This document shows positions 43,177 through 53,600 of a stretch of 64,000 nt of DNA, piece after piece. Below the pieces are notes generated by a model that was given only the letters and a program-made list of their open reading frames with translations, was not told the origin of the DNA and did no database searches. The number at the start of each line of letters is the position of its first letter. Positions within the stretch are counted from its first letter, which is position 1. The DNA is from Paracoccus sp. Z118. Lineage in GTDB: Bacteria > Pseudomonadota > Alphaproteobacteria > Rhodobacterales > Rhodobacteraceae. The DNA lies in the NCBI RefSeq assembly GCF_019061185.1, contig NZ_JAHQZU010000005.1, forward strand, positions 179,591-243,590. The letters run 5' to 3'. Position numbers and translations under genes: made by a program.

Positions 43177-44223
43177 ATGCGGGTCGGCGTCCTGACCTTT
43201 CACCGCTGCATCAACTACGGCTCCTACTGGCAGGCGCGGTGTCTCGTCGAAGGCATCGCCGCGCGGGGGCATGAGGCGGTGCTGCTGGATCACCATTCCC
43301 GCGCCGTCACCTCGCAGGAATGGCGCTATGCGTTCCAGCCGCTGCTGCCGGATCGCAGCGGGCGCGAGGATATCCGGCGCTATGGGGTGAAGCTGCGCCG
43401 GTTCCACGAGGCGTTCCGGGCGCTGCCGCTGTCGGCGCCGTTCGATCTGGACGATCCGTCCGAAATGCCCGGCGTCGATCTGGCGGTGATCGGCAGCGAC
43501 GAGGTGCTGAATCTCGGCCATCCGTGGTATGGCGGCAAGCCGGTGTTCTGGGGGCAGGGGGTCCGCGCGCCGCGCGTCGTGACCTATGCGGCGAGCAGCG
43601 GGAACATGGATGCGTCGGGCGGCCTCGCCCCGGAATGGGCCGGGCGGCTGGCGCGGCTGGACGCGATCGCGGTCCGCGACGAGAACACCCGAGAGGTGGT
43701 GCGCGGGGCGACGGGGCAGGAGCCGGCGATGGTGCTGGACCCGGTGCTGCAATTTCCGCCGGTGGTCACGCCGGCGCAGGAACCCGCGCCCTATCTGCTG
43801 GTCTATGGCCACCATATCCCCGACTGGTTCGCCGCCCGTGTGCAGGATGCGGCGGCGCGGCGGGGCTGGCGGACGATCAGCGTCGGTTATCGCAACGACT
43901 GGGCGGACGAGCAGCGGCTGGAAGCCGGGCCGCACGAATTCGCCGCGCTGGTCGCCGGGGCCGAAGCCGTGGCGACGACCTATTTCCACGGCTGCGTCTT
44001 TTCGCTGGCCTTCGGGCGGCCCTTCGTGGCGGCGCCGTCCTTCTATCGCTGGAACAAGCTGCGCGACCTGACTGCGCTGCTGGGGGCCGAGCGGCACCTG
44101 ACCTTCGAGGACCGCCCCGCATCCGAGGTGGGCGCGGCGCTGGACCGACCCCCGCAGGTGGACGCGCGGCTGGCCGAGTTGCGGGCGCAGTCGGACGCGT
44201 GGCTGGGCGGGGTGCTGGCGTGA
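43177..44223 (+). CDS. Polysaccharide pyruvyl transferase-family protein
   Basis: A 348-residue member of the CsaB/EpsO-like pyruvyl transferase family, which adds ketal-linked pyruvate to glycans. RVGVLTFHRCINYGSYWQAR, DLAVIGSDEVLNLG, VTYAASSGNMDASG, AIAVRDENTREVV, and the C-terminal TTYFHGCVFSLAFGRPFVAAP are all typical. ATG 43177 has GAAAGGG upstream; the longer open frame before it is not family-like. Its stop overlaps (GTGA) the next gene, an FrhB-type protein; the two families often occur together in exopolysaccharide clusters. Confidence 0.88.
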   Translation: MRVGVLTFHRCINYGSYWQARCLVEGIAARGHEAVLLDHHSRAVTSQEWRYAFQPLLPDRSGREDIRRYGVKLRRFHEAFRALPLSAPFDLDDPSEMPGVDLAVIGSDEVLNLGHPWYGGKPVFWGQGVRAPRVVTYAASSGNMDASGGLAPEWAGRLARLDAIAVRDENTREVVRGATGQEPAMVLDPVLQFPPVVTPAQEPAPYLLVYGHHIPDWFAARVQDAAARRGWRTISVGYRNDWADEQRLEAGPHEFAALVAGAEAVATTYFHGCVFSLAFGRPFVAAPSFYRWNKLRDLTALLGAERHLTFEDRPASEVGAALDRPPQVDARLAELRAQSDAWLGGVLA

Positions 44224-45578
44224 CCGAAGCCCCGCCGCTCGTCAGCCCCGGCGAGATCGTCCGTTCCGGCCTCTGCATCGGCTGCGGCGTCTGCGTAGCG
44301 GGCGAGTCGGAGGCGGGCATGGCGTGGGACCGCTTCGGCCAACTGAAGCCCGACGGGCCTGCGGGCTGGATGGAAACGCCGGACGAAGGCTTCTCCGTCA
44401 CCTGCCCGTTCTCGCCGGCCGCCGAGGACGAGGACAGCATCGCCGCCCGGCATTTTGCCGATGCGCCGCTTTCCGATCCCCGCATCGGCCGTCATGTCAG
44501 CTGCCATGTCGGCGCGGCCATCGAGCCGCCGTTCCGGGAGCGCGGAAGCTCGGGCGGGATGGTCAGCTGGATCGCCGCCGAGCTGCTGCGGCGGGGTGAA
44601 GTGGACGGCGTGCTGCATGTCCATCCGGGCGGGCAGGGGCAGCCGTTCTTCGGCTACCGCATCGCCCGCTCGGTCGATGACCTGCTCGCCGGGGCAAGGT
44701 CGCGCTATCACCCCGTCCATCTGGCCGAGGTGCTGGCCGAGGTGCGGCGCGTGCCGGGACGCTATGCGGTCGTGGGCATCCCCTGCTTCATCAAGGCGGT
44801 GCATCTGGCGGCATCGCAGGACGCCGTTCTGGCGGAGCGCATAAGCTTCCGCCTCGGCCTGTTCTGCGGTCACATGAAAAGCGCCCGGTTCGTGACCAGC
44901 TTCGCGTGGCAACTGGGCGCGGAGCCGTCGCGCGTCAGGGCCGTGGAATACCGGCGCAAGGACGAGGGACGGCCCGCCAACTGGTATACCGCCCATCTGA
45001 CGCTGGATGATGGCGCGACGGTGCAGAAGGACTGGTTCCACCTCGCCGATGGCGACTGGGGCGCGGGCTATTTCATGAACAGCGCCTGCAACTTCTGCGA
45101 CGACGTGGTGGCGGAAACCGCCGACATCAGCTTCGGGGATGCGTGGGTCGAGCCCTATTCCTCGGACGGGCGCGGGACCAACGTGGTCGTGGTGCGGACG
45201 CCGCTGATGCAGCGGCTGGTGGACGAGGGCGTGACGTCGGGACGGCTGGACCTGAAAGCCGTCGATGCCGATTTCATCGTGGACACGCAGGCGGCGGGCT
45301 TCCGCCAGCGGCGCGAGGGGCTGGCTTATCGGCTGACCTGGGCGAGGCGCGGGATCAGGCCCCGCAAGCGCGTTGCGCCCTCGGTGGACCTGCCGCTGCG
45401 GCGCAGGCTGCTTTACCGCACTCGCGCCGCGATCAGCCGGGGATCGCACCGGATGGCCGACCTCGCGCTGCGGACCGGCAGGCCCGGCCTTTATACCCGT
45501 TGGGCGTGGGGCGCTTACCGCGTCTATGAGGGGCTGGCCTATGCGCGGGGCCGCTTCGGCTGGCTCGGCCGGCGCTAG
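44220..45578 (+). CDS. FrhB-like iron-sulfur protein (F420 hydrogenase beta-subunit family) of a glycan cluster
   Basis: A 452-residue protein with an N-terminal ferredoxin-type motif, CIGCGVC (C19, C22, C25), and a later CNFCDD, in a family named after the F420-reducing hydrogenase beta subunit. GSSGGMVSWIAAELLRRGEVDGVL, VGIPCFIKAVHLA, FRLGLFCGHMKS and ETADISFGDAW are family signatures. Bacteria of this group do not use F420, so the protein presumably uses flavin and a 4Fe-4S cluster to reduce or oxidise a sugar. It starts with GTG in a GTGA overlap with the pyruvyl transferase. Its stop overlaps the convergent transporter. Confidence 0.85.
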   Translation: MTEAPPLVSPGEIVRSGLCIGCGVCVAGESEAGMAWDRFGQLKPDGPAGWMETPDEGFSVTCPFSPAAEDEDSIAARHFADAPLSDPRIGRHVSCHVGAAIEPPFRERGSSGGMVSWIAAELLRRGEVDGVLHVHPGGQGQPFFGYRIARSVDDLLAGARSRYHPVHLAEVLAEVRRVPGRYAVVGIPCFIKAVHLAASQDAVLAERISFRLGLFCGHMKSARFVTSFAWQLGAEPSRVRAVEYRRKDEGRPANWYTAHLTLDDGATVQKDWFHLADGDWGAGYFMNSACNFCDDVVAETADISFGDAWVEPYSSDGRGTNVVVVRTPLMQRLVDEGVTSGRLDLKAVDADFIVDTQAAGFRQRREGLAYRLTWARRGIRPRKRVAPSVDLPLRRRLLYRTRAAISRGSHRMADLALRTGRPGLYTRWAWGAYRVYEGLAYARGRFGWLGRR

Positions 45579-47350
45579 AGCGGGAACACCACCAGCAGCA
45601 GCGGCACCGCCACCGCGAGGCTGATGATCTCCAGCGGCAGGCCCAGTTTCCAGTAATCGCTGAAGCGGTAGCCGCCGGGGCCCATGATGATGGCGTTGTT
45701 CTGGTGGCCGATGGGGGTCAGGAACGCGCAGGAGGCAGCGATGGCGATGCCCATGATGAAGGCGTCGGGGTTCACCCCCATCGCCTCGGCCAGCCTTATG
45801 CCCACCGGCAGCGCGATGATGACCGTCGCGTTGTTGTTGAGGATGTCCGACAGCAGCATCGTCACGATCATCATCAGCAGCAGGGCGACCCAGGCGGGAT
45901 AACCCTGGCTCGCCTCGCCCAGGGCCTCGGCGATCAGGGCCGAGGCGCCGGTCGTCTCCAGCGCCTCGCCCAGCGGGATCATCGCGCCCAGCAGGATGAT
46001 GACTGGCCAGTCCACGTGGTCGTAGATCTCCTCCATCGTCAGGATGCCGGCGAGGACGTACAGGACCACCACCACGCTCAGCGCCGTCGCCATCGTCGTC
46101 AGCCCGGCCGTGACCAGCGCGATCGCGCCGGCGAACAGGCCGACAGCGAGCCACAGCCGCTTTTCCCGCGTGACCGCCAGCCCGCCGCGTTCCAGCACCA
46201 TCAGGTCGGACGGATCGATATCGGCCATGTTCGGCTCGGGCATGAGGATCAGCAGCACGTCACCGCTGCGGATGCGCTTGGCGCCCAGCTTGTCGCGCAG
46301 GGTCTGCCCCTCGCGCTGGATGCCCAGCAGGGTGCCGGCGATCCGGCCCTGTCCGATGACGTTCTCGGTCCGCCGGCCGATCAGCCGCGAGACCGGGGGC
46401 ACCACCGCCTCTACCAGCAGCCGGCCGGAGCCGTCGGGGACGGTCTGACCCTCGTCACCCTCGGGGAAGGCCAAGGCGAGGCCTGACCGGAACTCCTCCA
46501 GCGCGGCGGGGCCTGCCTCGATCACCAGCCGGTCGGCCTCGTTCATCACCAGCATCGGCGCGGTGCGGTAATGGCGTGTGCCCCCACGCTCGACGGCGAG
46601 GATGCGGACGCCCGCTTCCTTTGCGACCTCGTTCACCTCGCCCAGCGTCTTGCCGATGGTGGCCGAGTCCTCGGGCACGACCAGCGCGGCGACGTAGTCG
46701 CGCAGCTTCTCGCGGCTGTCCACCGGCTCCTTGCCGCCCGAATGGTCCGGCATCAGCCGCCAACCGATCAGGGTGATGAAGGCGACCCCCGCCAGCGCCA
46801 CAGCCCCACCCACCGGCAGGAAGTCGAACATCCGGTAGCCTTCGCCCAGAAGCTCCTCGCGGAAGGCCGAGGCGAGCAGATTCGGCGGCGTGCCGATCAG
46901 GGTCAGCACCCCGCCCAGCACGGTAGCGAAGGCCAGCGGCATCAGCGTCAGCGTCGGGCTGCGCTTGGCCTTGCGGGCGGCCTGAAGGTCGATCGGCATC
47001 AGGATCGCCAGCGCCGCCACGTTGTTCATGAAGCCCGAAATCGCGGCCCCCACCGCCGCCATGATCCCGACATGGACCGGAACCGAGCGGTCCCGGTTCG
47101 CCAGCCGCCGCGTCAGCATGGCGACGACGCCCGCCCGTTGCAGCCCGGCGGTGACGATCAGGATCAGCGCGACGATGAAGGTCGCCGGGTTGCTGAAGCC
47201 GGTGAAGGTCTCCTCTGCCGGGATCAGCCCCGCCAGCACCCCGGCGATCAGCCCGGCGAAGGCGACCAGATCATAGCGCCAGCGGCCCCAGATCATCAGC
47301 ACCATGACCACCGCGAAGATGGCAAAGATCGTCACCTGCGGCGTCGTCAT
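45575..47350 (-). CDS. SLC13/DASS-type transporter with two RCK_C (TrkA_C) domains
   Basis: A 591-residue membrane protein. Two transmembrane halves of about five to six helices (about 1-195 and 405-591) flank two cytosolic RCK_C domains (about 200-290 and 305-390: IRILAVERGGTRHYR, LLGIQREGQTLRDKLGAKRI). PATFIVALILIVTAGLQRAG, GFMNNVAALAILMPI and LTLIGTPPNLLASAF are signatures of SLC13/ArsB-type carriers, and DILNNNATVIIALPVGI repeats them in the second half. Such proteins move dicarboxylates, citrate, sulfate or other anions with sodium; the substrate is not identifiable. ATG 47350 fits; the open frame upstream is unlike. Confidence 0.88.
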   Translation of the reverse strand: MTTPQVTIFAIFAVVMVLMIWGRWRYDLVAFAGLIAGVLAGLIPAEETFTGFSNPATFIVALILIVTAGLQRAGVVAMLTRRLANRDRSVPVHVGIMAAVGAAISGFMNNVAALAILMPIDLQAARKAKRSPTLTLMPLAFATVLGGVLTLIGTPPNLLASAFREELLGEGYRMFDFLPVGGAVALAGVAFITLIGWRLMPDHSGGKEPVDSREKLRDYVAALVVPEDSATIGKTLGEVNEVAKEAGVRILAVERGGTRHYRTAPMLVMNEADRLVIEAGPAALEEFRSGLALAFPEGDEGQTVPDGSGRLLVEAVVPPVSRLIGRRTENVIGQGRIAGTLLGIQREGQTLRDKLGAKRIRSGDVLLILMPEPNMADIDPSDLMVLERGGLAVTREKRLWLAVGLFAGAIALVTAGLTTMATALSVVVVLYVLAGILTMEEIYDHVDWPVIILLGAMIPLGEALETTGASALIAEALGEASQGYPAWVALLLMMIVTMLLSDILNNNATVIIALPVGIRLAEAMGVNPDAFIMGIAIAASCAFLTPIGHQNNAIIMGPGGYRFSDYWKLGLPLEIISLAVAVPLLLVVFPL

Positions 47351-47481
47351 CGTGCTGCTGCCCCTCGCATTCCGCGCTTTCCCCTTTGCCTCGCCCTGCG
47401 GCGCGTGAATGGCCGAGAGTGGCGGAAACCCGCGGCTCCCGCCGTTCGTTCCCATGGCTCCTGCGTCCTGCGAAAGCCATC

Positions 47482-50400
47482 ATGCCCGCTTCCACCGACC
47501 TGACCGACGGCGCCCCGATGGGCCATGCCGAAACCGCCGCCGCGCTGGCCGAATGGCTGGCGAAGGGCGACGTGATCCACGCCGCCGACAGCGAGTCGGC
47601 GGCCGCCGCCATCGCCCGCGCCCTTGCCGCCGCCGCGCCGGACGCGCATGTCCTGCTGCTGCCGGACAGCGACGCGCTGCTGAGCCAGAACGCCCCCGCG
47701 TCGCCCGCCAATACCGGCGCCCGCAACGCGGCGCTGGCGCGGCTGCGCGAGCTTGGGGCAGGGAAGGACCGGAGCCCGGCCGCGCTGATTACGACGGGCG
47801 AGGCGCTGGCCTACGCCTGGCCCGCCCCCGCCGCGCTGGACGGCACGATGCTGATCCTGCGCGTCGGGGACGAAACCGGGCTCGACGCGCTGCGCGACGC
47901 CATCGCGGCGCTGGGATACGTCGAGGACAACCGCGTGGACGAGCCCCGCGAGGTCGCGCTGTGGGGGCAGGTGCTGGACGTCTTTCCCGGCCAGTCGGAC
48001 GCGCCGGTGCGGATCGAGGTCGAGGATGGCCGCATCGCCCTGATCCGCCGCTACGATCTGATCGACCAGCGCACCATCGAGGACGTGGACACCGTCGCCA
48101 TCGCCTCCCTGACCGAACTGCCCCTGAAGGATGGCCGCTACGCGCTGACCGACCACCTGCCGGGCGCGCGACTGGTCTTGTCGCAAGCCGCCGACCGCCG
48201 CCGTCATCGCATGCTGACGCTGGCCGCCGAGATCATGGAGGACAGCGCCGCGCTTCTGCGCCGTCTGCTGCCGGACGCGGACTGGCAGGCGCGGACCGAA
48301 GGCCGCGAGATCGCCGCCATCCACCGGCGCGGCGAGCCGCCCCCGCGTTTCGTCGAGAGCAAGGCCCCGCTGCGCGCCTTCGCCCGCGCCGCCAAGGCGG
48401 CCATTGCGGCGGGCGAGCGGGTGGCCGTGCTGGGCAGTGAGCGGGACCTGCGCTTTCTCGGCCGCCGTGCGCTGGCGGCGCTGGGACATGAGATGCAGGA
48501 GGCGGCGTCATGGGCCGAGGTCGCGGGGGCCGCGCCTGGCTCGGTCCTGACGCTGGAAATGCCGTGCGAACGGGGCTTCCGCCGCGACGGGGTTCTGGCG
48601 ATCGCCGCCGCGGATCTGCTCGGCAGTCGGGCGCAGCGCGGGGGCGAGGTGACGGCGGGAACCCCCGCGGCGCTCGACATGATCGACATCCGCGTCGGCG
48701 ACGTGGTCGTGCATGAGGATCACGGGATCGGCCTGATCGCCGGGATCGAGCCGCTGCCCGAGGTCGGGGGCGCGGCCGAGCAGGGCGACGCGATCCGCCT
48801 GACCTATGCCAAGGACGGCGTGCGGCTGGTGCCCGTGGCGCAAGCGCACCAGATCTGGCGCTATGGCGGCGAGCCGGAGGCGGTGACGCTGGACCGGCTG
48901 GACGGGTCGAGCTGGCGCAAGCGCAGGGACGACATCGAGGCGGCGGTGGCCGAGACCGCCCGGGGCCTTGCCGAACTGGCCGAGGAGCGCGCCCGCCGGA
49001 CCGCCCCGGTGCTGGAGGCCGAGCCATCCGCCTATGAACGCTTCGCCGCCGGTTTTCCCTACGCCGAAACCCCCGATCAGGCCCGCGCGATCGAGGCGGT
49101 GCGGGACGATCTTGCCTCGGGAAAGCCGATGGACCGGCTGGTGGTGGGCGACGTGGGCTTCGGCAAGACCGAGGTCGCGCTGCGGGCCGCCGCCATCGCC
49201 GTGCTGGCCGGCAGGCAGGTCGCGGTGGCCGCGCCGACCACGGTTCTCGCCCGCCAGCATATCGAGGAATTCACCCGCCGCTTCCGGCTTTTGGGCGTGA
49301 AGGTCGGCGGGCTCACGCGCCTGACCCCGGCGGCCGAGCGCAAGGCGGTGAGGGACGGGCTGGCGGACGGCTCGGTTCAGGTCGTGATCGGCACCGGCGC
49401 TGTCGCGGGCAAGGGGGTGCGCTACCGCGACCTCGGCCTCGTCATCATCGACGAGGAGCAGCGCTTCGGCGCCGCCGACAAGGCCCGGCTGCGGGCGCTG
49501 TCCTCGGGCCATGTCCTGACGCTGACCGCGACACCGATCCCGCGCACGCTGCAGGCGGCGATGATCGGGTTGCAGCAGCTTTCCGTCATCGCGACGCCCC
49601 CAATCCGCCGCCAGCCGATCCGCACCAGTCTGGCCGAGTTCGACGCCGGCACCCTCCGCGCCGCGCTGCTGCGCGAGCGGGCGCGGGGCGGGCAGAGCTT
49701 CGTCGTCGTGCCCCGTATCGGCGATATGGAGGGGATGGCCGCGACCCTGCGCGAGGTCCTGCCGGATTTCGAGGTGCTGACCGTTCACGGCAAGCTGCCC
49801 GCGGCCGAGATCGACGAGGCGATGATCCGCTTCGCGGGTGGTGAGGGAGACGTGCTGCTGGCCACCAACATCATCGAATCGGGGCTGGACGTGCCCCGCG
49901 CCAATACGATGGTCGTCGCCCATGCCGACCGCTTCGGCCTTGCCCAGCTGCACCAGTTGCGGGGCCGGGTCGGGCGCGGCAACCGGCGCGGCCACATGCT
50001 GATGCTCACCGAAAAGGGCGCGAGCGTCGCGTCGCATACGCTGAAGCGCCTGCAGACTCTGGAGGCGCTGAACCGCCTCGGCGCAGGGTTCGAGATCAGC
50101 ACCCGCGACATGGACCAGCGCGGCGCGGGCGACATTCTGGGCGACACGCAGGCGGGTCATGTCAAGCTGATCGGCCTCGATCTTTACCAGCAATTGCTGG
50201 CGAACGCGCTGACCGCGCTGCGCGGCGAGGCGGCGGAGCTGTGGACGCCCGAACTGCAACTCGGCGCTTCGGGCCGCCTGCCGGACGGCTGGATCGCCGA
50301 CGAGGACACCCGGCTGGGCATCTACATGCGGCTGGCGCGGATCGGCGGGCGCGAGACTGTCGATCTGGTCGAGGCGGAGCTGGAAGACCGCTTCGGCGAT

Positions 50401-50673
50401 ATCCCCGAAGAGGCGCGCGAACTTCTCGCAATCACCCGCCTGCGGGCCGATGCCAGGGCCGCCGGGGTGGAGCGCGTCGTCGCCGGCCCCGCGGGCATCG
50501 CGGTCTATCCCCGGAATGGCGCCGCTCTGGAGGCGGAGGGCCTCGGGCTGACCGCAAAGGAGGATTGCCTCGTGCTGCCCGAGGCCATCGCGGATGCGGG
50601 CGCGCGGATCGACCGCGCCGCCGAGCTGATCGCGGAACTGGCCGAGCGGGCCGAGGCGGCGGGGCAGGGGTGA
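47482..50673 (+). CDS. Mfd-like DEAD/DEAH helicase (transcription-repair coupling factor paralogue)
   Basis: A 1063-residue superfamily 2 translocase with the Mfd layout: a degenerate UvrB-like N-terminal part (about 1-370), the RNA polymerase interaction domain starting DIRVGDVVVHEDHGIGLIAG, a RecG/Mfd translocase (VVGDVGFGKTEVALRAA as Walker A, VIIDEEQRFG as DEEQ box, TATPIPRTLQAAM, QLRGRVGRGNRRGH), and a C-terminal D7-like domain after ELQLGASGRLPDG. It differs from canonical Mfd: the loop after IGTG reads AVAGKGVRYRDLGL, and the UvrB-like region lacks familiar motifs. The start is uncertain; ATG 47482 or 47518. It may be a paralogue of a true Mfd encoded elsewhere. Confidence 0.85.
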   Translation: MPASTDLTDGAPMGHAETAAALAEWLAKGDVIHAADSESAAAAIARALAAAAPDAHVLLLPDSDALLSQNAPASPANTGARNAALARLRELGAGKDRSPAALITTGEALAYAWPAPAALDGTMLILRVGDETGLDALRDAIAALGYVEDNRVDEPREVALWGQVLDVFPGQSDAPVRIEVEDGRIALIRRYDLIDQRTIEDVDTVAIASLTELPLKDGRYALTDHLPGARLVLSQAADRRRHRMLTLAAEIMEDSAALLRRLLPDADWQARTEGREIAAIHRRGEPPPRFVESKAPLRAFARAAKAAIAAGERVAVLGSERDLRFLGRRALAALGHEMQEAASWAEVAGAAPGSVLTLEMPCERGFRRDGVLAIAAADLLGSRAQRGGEVTAGTPAALDMIDIRVGDVVVHEDHGIGLIAGIEPLPEVGGAAEQGDAIRLTYAKDGVRLVPVAQAHQIWRYGGEPEAVTLDRLDGSSWRKRRDDIEAAVAETARGLAELAEERARRTAPVLEAEPSAYERFAAGFPYAETPDQARAIEAVRDDLASGKPMDRLVVGDVGFGKTEVALRAAAIAVLAGRQVAVAAPTTVLARQHIEEFTRRFRLLGVKVGGLTRLTPAAERKAVRDGLADGSVQVVIGTGAVAGKGVRYRDLGLVIIDEEQRFGAADKARLRALSSGHVLTLTATPIPRTLQAAMIGLQQLSVIATPPIRRQPIRTSLAEFDAGTLRAALLRERARGGQSFVVVPRIGDMEGMAATLREVLPDFEVLTVHGKLPAAEIDEAMIRFAGGEGDVLLATNIIESGLDVPRANTMVVAHADRFGLAQLHQLRGRVGRGNRRGHMLMLTEKGASVASHTLKRLQTLEALNRLGAGFEISTRDMDQRGAGDILGDTQAGHVKLIGLDLYQQLLANALTALRGEAAELWTPELQLGASGRLPDGWIADEDTRLGIYMRLARIGGRETVDLVEAELEDRFGDIPEEARELLAITRLRADARAAGVERVVAGPAGIAVYPRNGAALEAEGLGLTAKEDCLVLPEAIADAGARIDRAAELIAELAERAEAAGQG

Positions 50674-50679
50674 GCGGCC

Positions 50680-53600
50680 TCAGCCCCCGCCCGCCGCCTT
50701 CGCGCCGCCCTTGGGCGGGCGCACCCCGAACACCACGCAATAGAGCGCCGGCACGAAGACCAGCGTGATCAGCGTGCCGGCGATGATCCCCCCCATCATC
50801 GAGAACGCCATCGGCCCCCAGAACACCTGCCGCGAGATCGGGATCAGCGCGAGGCTCGCCGCCGCCGCGGTCAGCAGGATCGGCCGGGCGCGGCTGTCGG
50901 ACGCCTCGAACACGGCGTCCCAGCGGGTGCGGCCCCTGGCCAGAAGCGCCTGCACCTCGTGGACGAGGATGATGGAATTGCGGATCAGGATGCCGACCAG
51001 CGCCAGAACCCCGAGGATGGCGACAAAGCCCATCGGCACGCCGAACGGGACCAGGATCGCCACCACCCCGATCAGCCCGAGCGGTGCGGCGGCAAAGACG
51101 ATGGCGGACAGGCGGAACCCCTGCATCTGCGCCATCACCAGCAGCGCGATGGTCAGCAGCATCATCGGCACCACCGCCACGATGGGCTGCTGGCTGTCAG
51201 CGGAGCTTTCCACCGTTCCGCCAAGGGTGATGTCCACCGAGCCGGGCTGCGCCGCCGCGAAGTCCTGAACCCGCGCCGCCAGCGCGGCGACGATCGTGGC
51301 CGGCTGGTCGCCAGACGCGATGGCCGCCTTGACCGTCACGGTCGGGCGGCCGTCGCGCTGCACGATCACCGGCTGCTCGGTCCCGTATTCCAGCCGCGCC
51401 AGCGAGGCGAGCGGGATCGGCGTGCCGAGCGTTGTCGCCAGTTGCAGGTTGCGGATCGAATCGAGCGAGTGCCGGTCCTCGGGGTCGCCCCGCGCCACAA
51501 CGTTGACCAGATGGATGCCGTCGCGCAGTTGCGTCACGACCCGCCCGGAATAGAGCGCCGACAGCGCGCCGGAAATCGTCTGGCTCGACACGCCGAGCTG
51601 GCGGGCCTTGTCCTGATCGACCACGACGCGGACCACCCGCGCGGGCTCGTTCCAGTCCATCGAGATGTCGCGCAGCCGCGGCTCCCCCGCCAGCAGCGCG
51701 GCGAGAGCGCGGGCGGTGTCGCGGGCCTCGCCGATGTCGGCGGAGCTCACCCGATACTGGACGGGCTTGCCGACCGGGGGGCCGATCTCCAGGTCCTTCA
51801 CGAAGACGTCGGTGCCGATCAGCTCGGCCTTTGCCAGCGCCATCAGCCTGGCCTGAAGCGCGTCGCGATCCGCGAGGCTTTTCGTCTGGATCACGATCTG
51901 GCCCATGTAGGGGCCGGGCGTCGGCATATCCATCGCCAGCACGAAGCGTGGCGCGCCGATGCCGACATAGGTCGTCCAGAACGCCGCCTCGGGCTGGTCG
52001 GCCAGAAACGCCTCGATCCGGCGCATGGTGGCGTCGGTCTTGTCGATGGAGGCGTTCTGGCGTTCCGTGATGTCCACGACGATCTCGGTCCGGTCGGAGC
52101 TGGGGAAGAACTGCCGCTCCACGAACTGCATGCCCCAGACCGACGCGAGGAACAGCCCGGCTGTCAGCAGCACCGTGGCCCATTTCCAGCGCATCGCGAA
52201 GCCCAGCAGCCGGCGGAATGCGCGGCGCAGCGGGCCTGCGCGTCCGCTGTGATGCGCCATCGACCGGGACAGGAACGTCACGCCCAGAATCGGCGCGAAC
52301 AGCACCGCCACCACCCAGCTGACCAGCAGCGACACGGCGATGACGACGAACAGCGAAAAGGTGAACTCGCCCGCCATCGAATCGTTCAGCCCGATCGGCA
52401 TGAACCCCGCCACCGTCACCAGCGTCCCGGTCAGCATCGGGAAGGCGATGGAGGTCCAGGCATAGCTGGCCGCCTGCTCGATGCTTTCGCCGATTTCCAG
52501 CCGCGAGATCATCGTCTCGATGGCGATCATCGCGTCATCGACCAGCAGCCCCAGCGCGATGATGAGCGCGCCCAGCGAGACCCGTTGCAGCGTGATCCCC
52601 AGGAAGTCCATGACAACGAAGGTGATCGCCAGCACCAGCGGGATGGTCAGCGTCACCACGAATCCCGCCCGGAACCCGAGGCTGATGAAGCTGACCAGCA
52701 GCACGATGGCCACCGCTTCGGCCAGCGCCTTGACGAAGGTGCTGACGGCCTTGGTGACGACCTGCGGCTGGTCGGCGAACTTGTGCATCTCGATCCCGAT
52801 CGGCAGTTCGGCGGCGATGCGGGTCATCAGGGCGTCGAGTTCGGCCCCGTAGGTCTGGATGTTCTCGCCCTCGCGCATGGCGACCTGGAGGCCGATCGCC
52901 TCGCGCCCGTCATGGCGGAACAGCGATTGCGGCGGGTCCTGATAGCCGCGGCCGATGGTGGCGACCTGGGACAGGTTGAAGAAGCGGTCGCCCACCCGCA
53001 TGTTCACGTCCGCGATGGCGCTGGCGTCGTCGAACCGGCCGCCGACGCGCACCAGCACCAGTTCCGGCCCGGCGGCGACGATGCCGGCCGAGACGATGGC
53101 GTTCTGCGCGGCCAGCGAGGCCAGCACCTGTTCCTGATCGACCCCTAGAGCGGCGAGACGCAGGGGCGAGAATTCAAGGTAAATCTCCTCCGGGCGCTCG
53201 CCCAGAAGCTGGGTCTTGCCGGCGGCGGGCAGTGCCTGCACCTGCTTGCGGATCGCCTCCACCCGGTCGCGCATCTCGCGCAGGGTGAAGCCGTCGCCGG
53301 TGAAGGCGTAGATATTGCCGTAGACGTCGCCGAAATTGTCGTTGAAGCGGAAGCCGGCGAATTCCTGCGGGAACTCGGGGCGGATGTCGGCCATCATGTC
53401 GCGGACCCGGCTCCAGATCGCCGGCACATCGGCGCTGCGGGTCGATGGCAGCAGCTCGACATAGACGACCGCCTGGCCGGGCATGGTGACCGAGCGGGTG
53501 AAATCCAGCTCGTCCAGCTCCTCCAGCCTGGTCTCGATCCGCGAGGTGACCTGGGCGACGGTTTCCTCGATCGTGGCGCCGGGCAGGGCGGCCGAGATCA

